A stretch of 64,000 bases of DNA from Flavisolibacter tropicus (GTDB taxonomy: Bacteria > Bacteroidota > Bacteroidia > Chitinophagales > Chitinophagaceae): the NCBI RefSeq assembly GCF_001644645.1, contig NZ_CP011390.1, positions 2,600,001 through 2,664,000 on the forward strand, in the 5' to 3' direction. The notes beneath the pieces are model-generated. The model made no database searches. It was not told the DNA's origin and saw nothing but the letters and a program-made list of their open reading frames with translations. Shown in pieces: positions 35,106 through 43,187 of the stretch; position 1 is the first letter of the stretch; the number at the start of each line of letters is the position of its first letter. The translations under genes and the position numbers were made by a program.

Positions 35106-36332
35106 TTATCCGTCCATTTCACCGGCAATCAGGTTCAGCGATGACATTACGATGATCGCATCACTCAACATGCTACCTTTCACCATTTCCTCGTACGCCT
35201 GGTAGTAAATAAAACACGGTCTGCGGAAATGCAGGCGATACGGGGTACGGCCGCCATCAGAGATCAGGTAATATCCAACTTCCCCATTACCACCTTCTAC
35301 ACTATGATAAACCTCTCCTGGTGGAATATCGATTTCACCCATTACTATCTTAAAGTGATAGATCAGGGCTTCCATCTTGGTATAAACATCTTTTTTCTCG
35401 GGCAGGTAATACTCCGGTACGTCGGCGTGGAAAATAGTAGCTTCCTCACCTTTGAACTCCTGGATCTTACGGTAAGCCTGCTTAATAATTTCAAGCGACT
35501 GCCACATTTCGCCATTACGCACTAAGAAGCGATCATACGTATCGCCGGTAGTACCTACTGGAATATCAAATTGGAAGTCTTGGTAACTGCAGTAAGGAGA
35601 ATGGACGCGCACGTCATAATCTACACCAGCGGCGCGCAGGTTTGGTCCGGTAAAGCCATAGTTCAAGGCTCTTTCAGCACTAATAGGCCCCGTACCAATG
35701 GTACGATCCATGAAAATGCGGCTGCGTACAAACAGGCTTTCAAATTCTTTCAGTACCGCAGGGTATTCTTTTAAGAACTTTTCCAGCTTGGTAAAGGCAA
35801 TGTTATTAAAGTCGCGCTCAAAACCACCAATACGACCAATATTAGTCGTTAAGCGGGAGCCGCACACTTCTTCCCAAATCTCATAGATCAACTCGCGGTA
35901 TTGCATCACATACAGGAAACCGGTAAAGGCGCCGGTGTCCACACCAATCACCGAATTACAGATCAGGTGATCCGCAATACGGGCCAGCTCCATAATGATA
36001 ACACGCAAGTAATCGACACGCTTTGGCGTTTGAATGCCCAACAGTTTTTCGCAGGTCATGTGCCAGCCCATGTTATTAATAGGGGCCGAGCAATAGTTCA
36101 TACGGTCTGTTAATGGGGTAATTTGATAAAGCGGACGACGCTCAGCAATCTTTTCAAACGCCCGGTGGATATATCCTACTGTTTGTTCGGCAGATACAAT
36201 ACGCTCACCATCCAACTCCAAAATGTTTTGGAATACACCGTGTGTGGCCGGGTGTGTAGGACCCAGGTTCAGTGTGGTGGTTTCTCTTTTTTCACTGCCG
36301 GTTTGAAAGGCAGTTTCTGTTGTTATTGACAT
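35106..36332 (-). CDS. nuoD: NADH-quinone oxidoreductase subunit D
   Basis: This 408-residue (49-kDa) subunit forms the quinone pocket with NuoB. It has LGPTHPATHGVFQN at the N-terminus, YLRVIIMELARIADHL, GAFTGFLYVMQYRE, RIGGFERDF, LTGPNLRAAGVDYDVR-like and the C-terminal FRRPCFIYYQA...DAIIVMSSLNLIAGEMD. It is separate from NuoC, unlike in enterobacteria, where the two are fused. Confidence 0.96.
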   Translation of the reverse strand: MSITTETAFQTGSEKRETTTLNLGPTHPATHGVFQNILELDGERIVSAEQTVGYIHRAFEKIAERRPLYQITPLTDRMNYCSAPINNMGWHMTCEKLLGIQTPKRVDYLRVIIMELARIADHLICNSVIGVDTGAFTGFLYVMQYRELIYEIWEEVCGSRLTTNIGRIGGFERDFNNIAFTKLEKFLKEYPAVLKEFESLFVRSRIFMDRTIGTGPISAERALNYGFTGPNLRAAGVDYDVRVHSPYCSYQDFQFDIPVGTTGDTYDRFLVRNGEMWQSLEIIKQAYRKIQEFKGEEATIFHADVPEYYLPEKKDVYTKMEALIYHFKIVMGEIDIPPGEVYHSVEGGNGEVGYYLISDGGRTPYRLHFRRPCFIYYQAYEEMVKGSMLSDAIIVMSSLNLIAGEMDG

Positions 36333-36412
36333 TTACAACTCCATTTCCACCGAAGTGGAACGTATTTTATGTTATCAACTTATAATTGTGTTTGTCCGTT
36401 ACCGTGCAAACA

Positions 36413-37015
36413 TTATTGATTGTCCGTAGCTCGGTCTACATGACCTTCTCCTACTGCAGGTATTTGCATGGGAGAACCATCAGTCTGGCGGTTTCCAAAG
36501 TCAAAGCTACCACCTCTACCAAACATTTCGTCATCTTTGTCAATTCGTGTTTGATCCTCTAATGGAAATTCTTTCCGCTGAGGGAAGTAATCCATTTCAT
36601 CCACATTCATGATCCGTTTCAAATTAGGATGACCGACAAAGTTGACCCCGTAGAAATCATAGGCTTCGCGTTCCTGCCAGTTTGCAGAAGAAAACAGCTT
36701 ACTGGCTGTATTTACATCCGGCTTCTGGATATCCAAGAATACCTTGAACCGGATACGTACATTATCAAACAGGTTGTGCAAATGATAAACAACAGCCAGC
36801 TCACGGCCTTTGTATGCCGGATAATGAACGGCCGTTACATCCGTTAAAAAGCGAAACTTCAATTCTTCATCATCATACAGGAATTGAAGTACATCCAGAT
36901 TCATTGCTGCAGGTGCCTCAAAGGTCAACATCCCATAGGGCTCTTCAAAAGCAGTAGCCTGTGCCCCGAATTTCTCTGTTAGTTTCTGTTGTATATACTC
37001 GTTGGTCAATGCCAT
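36413..37015 (-). CDS. nuoC: NADH-quinone oxidoreductase subunit C
   Basis: The 200-residue (30-kDa) subunit shows the family segment WQEREAYDFYGVNFVGHPNLKRI and the preceding FLTDVTAVHYPAYKGRELAVVYHL. The C-terminal tail is acidic and Gly-rich. An 80-base gap with a small TTCCAC/GTGGAA hairpin separates it from nuoD. Confidence 0.95.
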   Translation of the reverse strand: MALTNEYIQQKLTEKFGAQATAFEEPYGMLTFEAPAAMNLDVLQFLYDDEELKFRFLTDVTAVHYPAYKGRELAVVYHLHNLFDNVRIRFKVFLDIQKPDVNTASKLFSSANWQEREAYDFYGVNFVGHPNLKRIMNVDEMDYFPQRKEFPLEDQTRIDKDDEMFGRGGSFDFGNRQTDGSPMQIPAVGEGHVDRATDNQ

Positions 37016-37023
37016 TTTTTATA

Positions 37024-37097
37024 AGCTTTGAGCTGCGAGCTTTGAGCTACGAGCCTAGAGTTTTTTACTCGTAGCTCAAAGCTCATAGCTAGTAGCT
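37024..37097. repeat. Heptamer array forming a 17-bp hairpin between nuoC and nuoB
   Basis: The gap is built of words such as GAGCTTT GAGCTGC, then GAGCTTT and GAGCTAC, followed by the reverse complements CGTAGCT CAAAGCT CATAGCT. The arms 37037-37053 (GAGCTTTGAGCTACGAG) and 37068-37084 are perfect inverted repeats of 17 bp with a 14-base loop. The structure sits inside the nuo transcript, 13 bases upstream of the end of nuoB. Confidence 0.85.
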
Positions 37098-37682
37098 TTA
37101 TTGGATTCCGTAACTATTTAATAACTTCTTATAGTGCTCGCTGTTCCGTCTGCGGATGCTTTCCTTGCCCACTAGATCCTGTATACGTATGATTCCATCA
37201 ATGATGGCTTCCGGACGTGGAGGGCAACCTGGAACATACACATCAACCGGAACCACCTGGTCTATACCCTGTAACACACTATAACTATCGAAAATGCCAC
37301 CGCTACAAGCGCAGGCTCCTACCGCCATTACCCAACGAGGTTCGGCCATTTGCAGGTAAACCTGACGCACAACCGGGGCCATTTTCTTTGCAATCGTTCC
37401 CATTACCATTAACAGATCACACTGGCGTGGAGAAAAGCCTAAACGCTCAGAACCAAAACGGGCCAAGTCGTAGTGCGATGCCATAGTAGCCATGAATTCA
37501 ATACCGCAGCAAGAGGTAGCAAACGGTAATGGCCAAATAGAATTCTTACGAGCCAAGCCCACTACATCACTTAATCGGGCTGCAAAGAAGCCTTCACCTT
37601 GATAGCCTTCAGGCATTTCTGACACACTAATATCACGCTCTAGCGGCTTCTCATGAATATTATACGAAACTGGACGAGCCAT
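37098..37682 (-). CDS. nuoB: NADH-quinone oxidoreductase subunit B
   Basis: The 194-residue subunit carries cluster N2. Ligand motifs are ATSCCGIEFMA (adjacent Cys pair), GACACSGG and VPGCPPRPEAI. The ATG at 37682 (MARPVSYNIHEKPL) is chosen; the longer frame begins with a TTG three codons earlier. Confidence 0.96.
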   Translation of the reverse strand: MARPVSYNIHEKPLERDISVSEMPEGYQGEGFFAARLSDVVGLARKNSIWPLPFATSCCGIEFMATMASHYDLARFGSERLGFSPRQCDLLMVMGTIAKKMAPVVRQVYLQMAEPRWVMAVGACACSGGIFDSYSVLQGIDQVVPVDVYVPGCPPRPEAIIDGIIRIQDLVGKESIRRRNSEHYKKLLNSYGIQ

Positions 37683-37689
37683 AAAATTC

Positions 37690-37738
37690 AATTTGATAAT
37701 TTGACAATTAGCTAATTAGCTAATTTGCTAATCAGCAC
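37690..37738. repeat. 8-bp repeat array between nuoA and nuoB
   Basis: Octamers in phase: ATTAGCTA ATTAGCTA (37707-37722), then ATTTGCTA and ATCAGCAC. They are preceded by AATTTGATAATTTGAC, which looks like a 7/8-base variant. The array ends 5 bases before the nuoA stop. Confidence 0.65.
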
Positions 37739-37743
37739 ATTAT

Positions 37744-38154
37744 TTAGTCTTCCCAATCTAACGCTCCTTTCTTAATAATGTAGATAAATCCACATAAGAA
37801 GAAGCCAACAAACATAAGAACAGCCCAAAAACCGCTCCAACCCAACCCTTTGAAATTCACAGCATAGGGGTAGAAAAAGATTACTTCTACATCAAATAAC
37901 ACAAACAGGATAGCTACCAGGAAATACTTGATAGCAACTGGTTGGCGTGCCTCTCCATGGCTTTCAATACCACTGGTAAAGGTGGCTAATTTATCGGATG
38001 TTTGGCGTTTTGGTCCTAACAAATGGGTTACAACCATTAATAAACCAATCATTCCTATAGCGAAAAGTAACTGTAACCCAACGGGTAGATAGCTTTCTGC
38101 ACTATTCACATTAGCGACCGCCCGGGTAACGTCGGCCTGTAATAAATGGAACAT
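37744..38154 (-). CDS. nuoA: NADH-quinone oxidoreductase subunit A
   Basis: The 136-residue membrane subunit has three helices. Conserved parts are the loop TFTSGIESHGEA (Cys replaced by Ser in this group), FLVAILFVLFDVEVIFFYPYAV with the conserved Asp/Glu, and a final helix VGFFLCGFIYIIKKGALDWED. It is the first gene of the nuo operon, with a promoter element 18 bases upstream. Confidence 0.95.
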   Translation of the reverse strand: MFHLLQADVTRAVANVNSAESYLPVGLQLLFAIGMIGLLMVVTHLLGPKRQTSDKLATFTSGIESHGEARQPVAIKYFLVAILFVLFDVEVIFFYPYAVNFKGLGWSGFWAVLMFVGFFLCGFIYIIKKGALDWED

Positions 38155-38171
38155 AATACGTATATAGGCCG

Positions 38172-38179
38172 CAAAAATA
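38172..38179 (-). promoter_or_regulatory. -7 promoter element of the nuo operon
   Basis: TATTTTTG on the minus strand matches TAnnTTTG and lies 17 bases before the nuoA ATG. No clear -33 TTG box was seen at the usual distance. Confidence 0.55.
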
Positions 38180-38252
38180 AGTTACTCCACTGAATCTCAG
38201 CGTTTAAACTTTATAAGTGTTTTTCTAAGGTTTGACTTTAAAAACTATGATA

Positions 38253-38318
38253 AGGAATGCCACGGTTATAAACCCCTCTTTATAGGCTTTTAAAACCCCT
38301 AGCAACCGTGGCATTCCT
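38253..38318. repeat. 15-bp perfect inverted repeat upstream of nuo
   Basis: AGGAATGCCACGGTT at 38253-38267 and AACCGTGGCATTCCT at 38304-38318 are perfect inverted repeats around a 36-base spacer that holds two AACCCCT words. The element lies between the terminator of the TPR gene and the nuo promoter. It is not followed by a T-run on the minus strand. It could be a REP-like element, a plus-strand terminator (GTTTTTAT follows) or a regulatory site. Confidence 0.7.
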
Positions 38319-38330
38319 GCCTGTTTTTAT

Positions 38331-38362
38331 ATAAAAAAAGGCCTCTCCTAAGAGAGACCTTT
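38331..38362 (-). terminator. Intrinsic terminator of the TPR gene
   Basis: On the minus strand a stem of 11 bp with one mismatch (AAAGGTCTCTC / GAGAGGCCTTT) is followed by a T-run. It lies 26 bases after the stop of the TPR gene. Confidence 0.85.
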
Positions 38363-38387
38363 GTATAACTAAGAAGAAATCAGACGA

Positions 38388-40076
38388 TTATCCTTTCTTC
38401 GTTCCAGTTGGCTTTGAAGTAGCGCTGGGCGAAGAGGTTTTTGGCTTGCTAGCCGGAGTAGTAGGTTTAGCAGGCTTTGCAGGCGCTTTTAACTTGTCGA
38501 TGGTTGCTTTAAAACCAGCGTTTTCCGGATCAAACTCCAACGCTTTTGTCAAGTAATAAACACCTTTATCCTTGTCTTGCTTTACGTTTACATAGTACGT
38601 AGCCAGGTTAGCAGCTGCCTCTATACCGTAAGCTTTATTTTTCACTTTGTCCCTGGAAGACACTTCCAACAATTTCTCATACATAGGAATGGCCAGGCCT
38701 TGCTCTTGAGTAGAATCAATTCTACCTAATGAACGTGCACTCCATAAGTAACCAAAGGTACTGTCTGGGAAAGCAGCGCTATATGCTTTGAATACGCTGT
38801 CTGCTTTTTGATAAGCACCACCCTGGTAATAAGGCAGACCAATCTGGAATAAAGCGGCTGGATTAGGAGTAGGGTTTAGTTTATAGATAGCTAAACGGAT
38901 ATCCGCTTCAGGCACTTTCTTACCATTAGTCTTTGCCCAGTCAGCAGCCTCTGTTAATATGTTCATTTTATTACGCAGACTGGTATCTTCTTTAGCTGCA
39001 TCTAAATAGATGTCAACTACTTGCTCAGGATTTTCTTTAGCGTAAACAGTGGCCTTTAAGGTTATATCTTTTCCTACACGCTGATCAGCGTCAGTCTTTT
39101 CAAACAACTGGTCTACATAAGGCCTAGCAGCTGCTGTGTCACCTTTTCCTAAGTAGGAGTAAGCCATCATTCTATAAGTACCAGGCTTAATTTTATCTTT
39201 TGACTGAGCAATTACGTTCTTACCGATGGTAATCGCTTCATCATATTTTTTCTGCTGGTACAAAGCTGCAGCTTTGAACACCTCATTTTGAATACTTGGA
39301 TCAGCTACTGCAATATATTTCTGCGCCCATTGCTCAGCAGCAGCCGGATCGTTCTTATAAAAAATATTATAAGTATAGTTTTCCAAGTAAGCCGGAGCAA
39401 ACTTAGGATCAGCAGCAATTGCTTTGTTCAAGTGGTCTAATACCACATCCCAGTTACGTTGTGTTTTATACACCAGCGCCATACGGTAATTAGCAAGTGC
39501 AGGGTTACCTTGAGCCGCCTTCATATAATACTCAACCGCTTTACCACCTTCTTTTGCCTGACGATAAGCGTTACCCAAAGTGATCAAAACATCAGCATTG
39601 TTGGGCGCTAACTGAGCAGCCTCATTTAATTTGGTAATAGCATAAGCTGCATCACCACCCTTTACTTCTACGTTGGCACGGCCTACAGCATTTAATACAT
39701 TAGGATCAGTACCTTTTTTCCCTTTGCTCAGGCTAATAGCCTGTTCAAAATGCTGACGAGCTTCATTGGTTTTACCTTCTTCCAGCTCTACCTGGCCCAT
39801 TCCAGCCAATACCAATGGGGCATTGCCATTGGAAGTCAATGCTTTTTCATATACCTGGCGGGCACCAGCTATATTATCTTCAGCTAACTGTACCTGACCT
39901 AACCAATAAACAGCTTCCATATTATTAGGGTTGGCGGCAATCATCTTTTCAAATGTGCTTCGGGCACTCGAATACCGCTCCGCATACAAATGTCCTACGC
40001 CTTCCTGTATCGATTGCGCAAACGACGCAATGGTCAAGAATACGGAGAGGGTTAATAAACTTGCTGATTTCTTCAT
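38388..40076 (-). CDS. Secreted tetratricopeptide-repeat protein
   Basis: This 562-residue protein has a signal peptide (MKKSASLLTLSVFLTIASFAQ) and many TPR repeats from about residue 25 to 520. Examples are AEDNIAGARQVYEKALTSNGNAPLVLAGMGQVELEEGKTNEARQHF-type units with A..A..P...A pattern. The C-terminal tail is rich in Lys, Pro, Ser and Thr (about 525-562). It is probably a periplasmic scaffold. The ATG at 40076 is used; a TTG 9 codons earlier is less likely. It ends a minus-strand run containing TonB, a small membrane protein and a phosphate-binding-like lipoprotein. Confidence 0.9.
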   Translation of the reverse strand: MKKSASLLTLSVFLTIASFAQSIQEGVGHLYAERYSSARSTFEKMIAANPNNMEAVYWLGQVQLAEDNIAGARQVYEKALTSNGNAPLVLAGMGQVELEEGKTNEARQHFEQAISLSKGKKGTDPNVLNAVGRANVEVKGGDAAYAITKLNEAAQLAPNNADVLITLGNAYRQAKEGGKAVEYYMKAAQGNPALANYRMALVYKTQRNWDVVLDHLNKAIAADPKFAPAYLENYTYNIFYKNDPAAAEQWAQKYIAVADPSIQNEVFKAAALYQQKKYDEAITIGKNVIAQSKDKIKPGTYRMMAYSYLGKGDTAAARPYVDQLFEKTDADQRVGKDITLKATVYAKENPEQVVDIYLDAAKEDTSLRNKMNILTEAADWAKTNGKKVPEADIRLAIYKLNPTPNPAALFQIGLPYYQGGAYQKADSVFKAYSAAFPDSTFGYLWSARSLGRIDSTQEQGLAIPMYEKLLEVSSRDKVKNKAYGIEAAANLATYYVNVKQDKDKGVYYLTKALEFDPENAGFKATIDKLKAPAKPAKPTTPASKPKTSSPSATSKPTGTKKG

Positions 40077-40169
40077 TTTCCTTCTTTTTAATAATTGTTT
40101 CAAGATAGATTCAAAAACTGTTCTCTAGTTTACTTAATAGTTGTTAAACTCTCTTATTAGCTGTAAATA

Positions 40170-41102
40170 TTACTCGCTCAGGTTGGCATCTCTCTTCGTG
40201 AACGACATCCAGGCCGGCATTAAATACGCCCGCTTAAAGATAAGCTGGCCGCGTTGTGTTGTCAAAAAATTAGCAAAGCCTAAGCCCAGCCCTTGATGAC
40301 GCTCTTTTAATATGTAGGTAAGATCCCGTACCATGGGGTAACGGCGGTAATAGATATTAGCCTGTACGGGCTGTACGTATCCACCGGGACGGTCTGTACT
40401 TTCCAGGTTGGCCAGTTTTACTTTTTTCAAAAAAGAAAGCTGTGTAGTATCCTCTTTGTTGCCAACCCAACTAACACCTATAAAACCAATTGCCTTAGGC
40501 GTTTTAGCTACATAATCTATGACGCCCTGGCTACTTTGTGCTGCCACTACTTTTGGACTTAATGGCGCTCCACGTAATACGGAGTCCATTACAAAGCGAA
40601 CTGTACTGGTTGCTTTCACCCCATCAAACACGGGTGTCAGATCGTATGTGCTTTTGCCCGTAAGCAGATCTTTGATCTCTGCCATGGTAAACATGGAATC
40701 AGCCGACTGCGGATGTACAATTACAGCTACTGCATCGTAAGCTACAATACTCTTCTTAGGCGACACTTTCATGGAATCCTCTAAAAAGGCTTTCTCATCA
40801 TTTGTGAAACCACGCGTGGTAATGATCAGACGGATGCTGTCTACGGCCAGATCGCGCAGGCAATCGGCCTCCGGCTTGTAATGTGCAATGATCTTGGCCT
40901 CCGGATAAGAAGCCTCATAGATCTGTATCTGTGAATCAATAACGGGCTTGAACGATTCGTCTACACTGATGTGTATCGTTCCTTGCTCTCTGGTATCCGT
41001 GGGCTGATTGGACGAGTTTTTATTGGAACAACTATTTAGTAAACCAACTGCCCCCAAAACATAACACCAATTTTTGAATCTTTTAAGCGTATCCTTTATC
41101 AT
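40170..41102 (-). CDS. PstS-like substrate-binding lipoprotein
   Basis: The 310-residue protein has a lipoprotein signal (GAVGLLNSCSN, lipobox Cys about 25) and a periplasmic-binding fold of the PstS/phosphate type. Segments include GTIHISVDESFKPVIDSQIQIYEASYPEAKI, YDAVAVIVHPQSADSMFTMAEIKDLLTGK, AAQSSQGVIDYVAKTPKAIGFIGVSW and YYRRYPMVRDLTYILK. No pst ABC genes lie next to it. In Bacteroidota such proteins often stand beside TonB/TPR genes, as here. Its start overlaps the upstream gene by 4 bases (ATGA). Confidence 0.85.
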   Translation of the reverse strand: MIKDTLKRFKNWCYVLGAVGLLNSCSNKNSSNQPTDTREQGTIHISVDESFKPVIDSQIQIYEASYPEAKIIAHYKPEADCLRDLAVDSIRLIITTRGFTNDEKAFLEDSMKVSPKKSIVAYDAVAVIVHPQSADSMFTMAEIKDLLTGKSTYDLTPVFDGVKATSTVRFVMDSVLRGAPLSPKVVAAQSSQGVIDYVAKTPKAIGFIGVSWVGNKEDTTQLSFLKKVKLANLESTDRPGGYVQPVQANIYYRRYPMVRDLTYILKERHQGLGLGFANFLTTQRGQLIFKRAYLMPAWMSFTKRDANLSE

Positions 41103-41341
41103 TCTCCTTTATAATAATTCTTTTTATAACCTCTATAAATGCGCCAGATACCATAAACCACCAGCAAACCGCCGAATAATTTATCCATATCTGAAGGTGG
41201 ACGGTTCATTAAGGTCCACCCCATACGCTCATAGATCAGGAAATAAATACCAATGCCTAACAGCAGGAAACCCATTACATAATCTAATACTGAACGGATT
41301 CCCGTAGCCTTGTGTCGTCGTTGTTTCTCATAATCTTCCAT
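41099..41341 (-). CDS. Small membrane protein, 80 aa
   Basis: The 80-residue product has two hydrophobic helices (VLDYVMGFLLLGIGIYFLIYE and KLFGGLLVVYGIWRIYRGY) separated by a short polar loop. It overlaps the next gene by 4 bases, which implies translational coupling with the phosphate-binding-like lipoprotein. It follows TonB by 39 bases. The family is not named by me. Confidence 0.8.
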   Translation of the reverse strand: MEDYEKQRRHKATGIRSVLDYVMGFLLLGIGIYFLIYERMGWTLMNRPPSDMDKLFGGLLVVYGIWRIYRGYKKNYYKGE

Positions 41342-41380
41342 CGTTATCTACGTTTTGGGAGCAGGCAATTTAAACAATTT

Positions 41381-42193
41381 TTATTCTTCTACGCCTTGAA
41401 ACGTTACAGGCTGCACAAAACTAACAGCAATATGATGTCCATTCTGAATAGCTGGCCTCCACTTTGGCATTTTCTTCATAACACGTAAAACCTCACGATC
41501 AAAGCTATTTCCGGCCGATTGTACAATTTCAAAACCAGTCACTTCTCCTGTAGCACTAACCATAAACCGCACCTGTACTGTTTTACGCTCCCCGGCCGCC
41601 AATTCATCTGGCGCCTGTAAATAGCGGCTCAAAAAACTACGCCAAGCCTCTACTCCACCAGGAAATTCGGGCTGCTTTTCTATTGGATCAAAAATGGTCT
41701 TCTCTGGTTCTGGAGTAGGAGCTGGTGTGGCATCACCGCTATCAGTATTCACTGTAGTGTTACGAGTGCCATCCTCAGGTACACCATCAACATTCTGATT
41801 TCCAATAACCGCATTTTCTATATCATTAATGGTAGGCAAAGGCTCAGGAGCTAGATCATCAGGCACTATCACTATGTTATTATAATCTACCTGTGCTACC
41901 TGCTGCACCTTGGGCGGCTCTACGGGTGCGGGTGGCGGCAGCTCCTCCCGAGGTATTTCAACATTCGTCAATTCTACCACACCAACATCCGGCAAAGAAG
42001 AGCGTTCAGATGAAGGAGCAGAAGGAAGTGAAAACAAAAACAATAAAAGCAATACGCTACTCAAACTGATAGCTAAGGCTACGCCCATGCGATTGGCATA
42101 AAACTTCCGAAGCGCATAAGCGCCATACTGCTTGTTACGGTTCTCAAAGAGAATGTCTAGCATGCTGGATTGTAAAATTTCATGGCTGGTCAT
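41381..42193 (-). CDS. tonB: Energy transducer TonB, second copy
   Basis: This 270-residue TonB has the N-terminal MLDILFENRNKQYGAYALRK motif, a membrane helix (about 35-52) and a Pro-rich spacer (REELPPPAPVEPPKVQQ). The C-terminal domain (FPGGVEAWRSFLSRYLQ...VRFMVSATGEVTGFEIV...KKMPKWRPAIQNGHHIAVSFVQPVTF) follows. The ATG at 42193 is chosen because the 58 codons before it are translated repeats of the neighbouring gap. It is not accompanied by ExbB/ExbD but heads a run with the 80-aa membrane protein, the PstS-like lipoprotein and the TPR protein. Confidence 0.93.
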   Translation of the reverse strand: MTSHEILQSSMLDILFENRNKQYGAYALRKFYANRMGVALAISLSSVLLLLFLFSLPSAPSSERSSLPDVGVVELTNVEIPREELPPPAPVEPPKVQQVAQVDYNNIVIVPDDLAPEPLPTINDIENAVIGNQNVDGVPEDGTRNTTVNTDSGDATPAPTPEPEKTIFDPIEKQPEFPGGVEAWRSFLSRYLQAPDELAAGERKTVQVRFMVSATGEVTGFEIVQSAGNSFDREVLRVMKKMPKWRPAIQNGHHIAVSFVQPVTFQGVEE

Positions 42194-42258
42194 GGTTAAT
42201 CGTTTAATGATGAGATGCAGGGAACGGGGAGATTCCATAAAAAAGTTCCCAAGTTTAA

Positions 42259-42564
42259 AGCTGCACGCTACAAGCTGCAAGCTACACGCCTTAAACAGCC
42301 GATCGTGAAACGTCAAATGGGTGACGTGAAAGGAAGGCTGCAAGCCACAAGCTGACGCTTCAAGCAAAACAGTCGACTTCTTTTATAGTTCCCTCTCTCT
42401 TTATTGAACATTGAGTATTGAATATTGGGCATTGAACATTTCCTTACTTCCTTATTCATCATTCCTTGTTCCTTGTTCCTTGTTCATTATTCTTTGCGCC
42501 TTTCCTCCTTCGCGACTTTGCGTGAAACCCAATGCGTGCAGCGTGCAGCTTGTAGCGTGCAGCT
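42259..42564. repeat. Compound array of 7-bp and 8-bp repeats
   Basis: The divergent gap is nearly filled by in-phase short words. AGCTGCA/CGCTACA heptamers occupy 42259-42286, CGTGAAA/CGTCAAA heptamers 42304-42331 and ATTGAAC/ATTGAGT heptamers 42403-42440. CCTTGTT heptamers fill 42464-42491, CTTTGCG octamers 42492-42523, and inverted TGCAGCT/TGTAGCG heptamers 42537-42564. The first and last are inverted copies. The octamers belong to the same family that flanks the GxxExxY gene. Confidence 0.8.
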
Positions 42565-42581
42565 ATTTGCCTTCCCTGGCC

Positions 42582-42589
42582 TACCTTTG
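42582..42589 (+). promoter_or_regulatory. -7 promoter element of the phosphatase gene
   Basis: TACCTTTG matches TAnnTTTG and ends 8 bases before the ATG at 42598, so the leader is very short. Confidence 0.55.
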
Positions 42590-42597
42590 CCCCCGTT

Positions 42598-43077
42598 ATG
42601 AAAATTCTAATGGTGTGTTTAGGGAATATTTGCCGGAGCCCTTTAGCAGAAGGCATTTTAAAACACAAGGCCAAACAGGCTGGCCTAAACTGGTTGGTGG
42701 AAAGTGCAGGTACCAATGGCTATCATATTGGCGAACCACCACATCGGCTATCGCAAAAAGTGGCTAAGCTGAATGGTATCGATATCTGTGATCAACGCTC
42801 CCGCCAGTTTGTAGTGGGCGACTTTGACCGCTACGATAAGATCTACGCCATGTCTGATGATGTGATTGATGAAATCAGGCGTATAGCCAAGCATAATTAC
42901 GATGCAACCAAAGTAGACCTGCTACTCAATGAGGTTTATCCTGGCGAGGACCGCTCTGTTTTTGATCCCTGGTTTGGCGAAGAGCCAGGCTACCACGAGG
43001 TGTATCAAATGATCAGTGAGGCTTGTGATGCCATCATAGAAAAGGCCCCCTGTCCCCCGAAGGGGGAACCTAAGTAG
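42598..43077 (+). CDS. Low-molecular-weight protein tyrosine phosphatase
   Basis: The 159-residue cytosolic phosphatase has the P-loop C7-LGNIC-R13 (CLGNICRSP) and the general-acid loop FDPWF with its Asp. It dephosphorylates tyrosine (or arginine) on proteins. The last ten or so residues (APCPPKGEPK) come from a CCCCC-GAA-GGGGG hairpin, one of the compact repeats in the window. The normal end is therefore probably the helix before it, and the tail is a repeat-derived extension. Confidence 0.94.
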   Translation: MKILMVCLGNICRSPLAEGILKHKAKQAGLNWLVESAGTNGYHIGEPPHRLSQKVAKLNGIDICDQRSRQFVVGDFDRYDKIYAMSDDVIDEIRRIAKHNYDATKVDLLLNEVYPGEDRSVFDPWFGEEPGYHEVYQMISEACDAIIEKAPCPPKGEPK

Positions 43078-43187
43078 TTGCAGTACTGTAATTATCTTGC
43101 AGGCCTAAATGCAAGTCATATATGCAACTTCAGAAGCAGAATGACATACAACACAACAATTAAAGAATACGAATCAAAATAAAAAGC

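Noticed and set aside
42194..42367. N-terminal extension of the second TonB by 58 codons
   Set aside because: The codons are translated heptamer repeats; the TonB motif begins right after the ATG at 42193.
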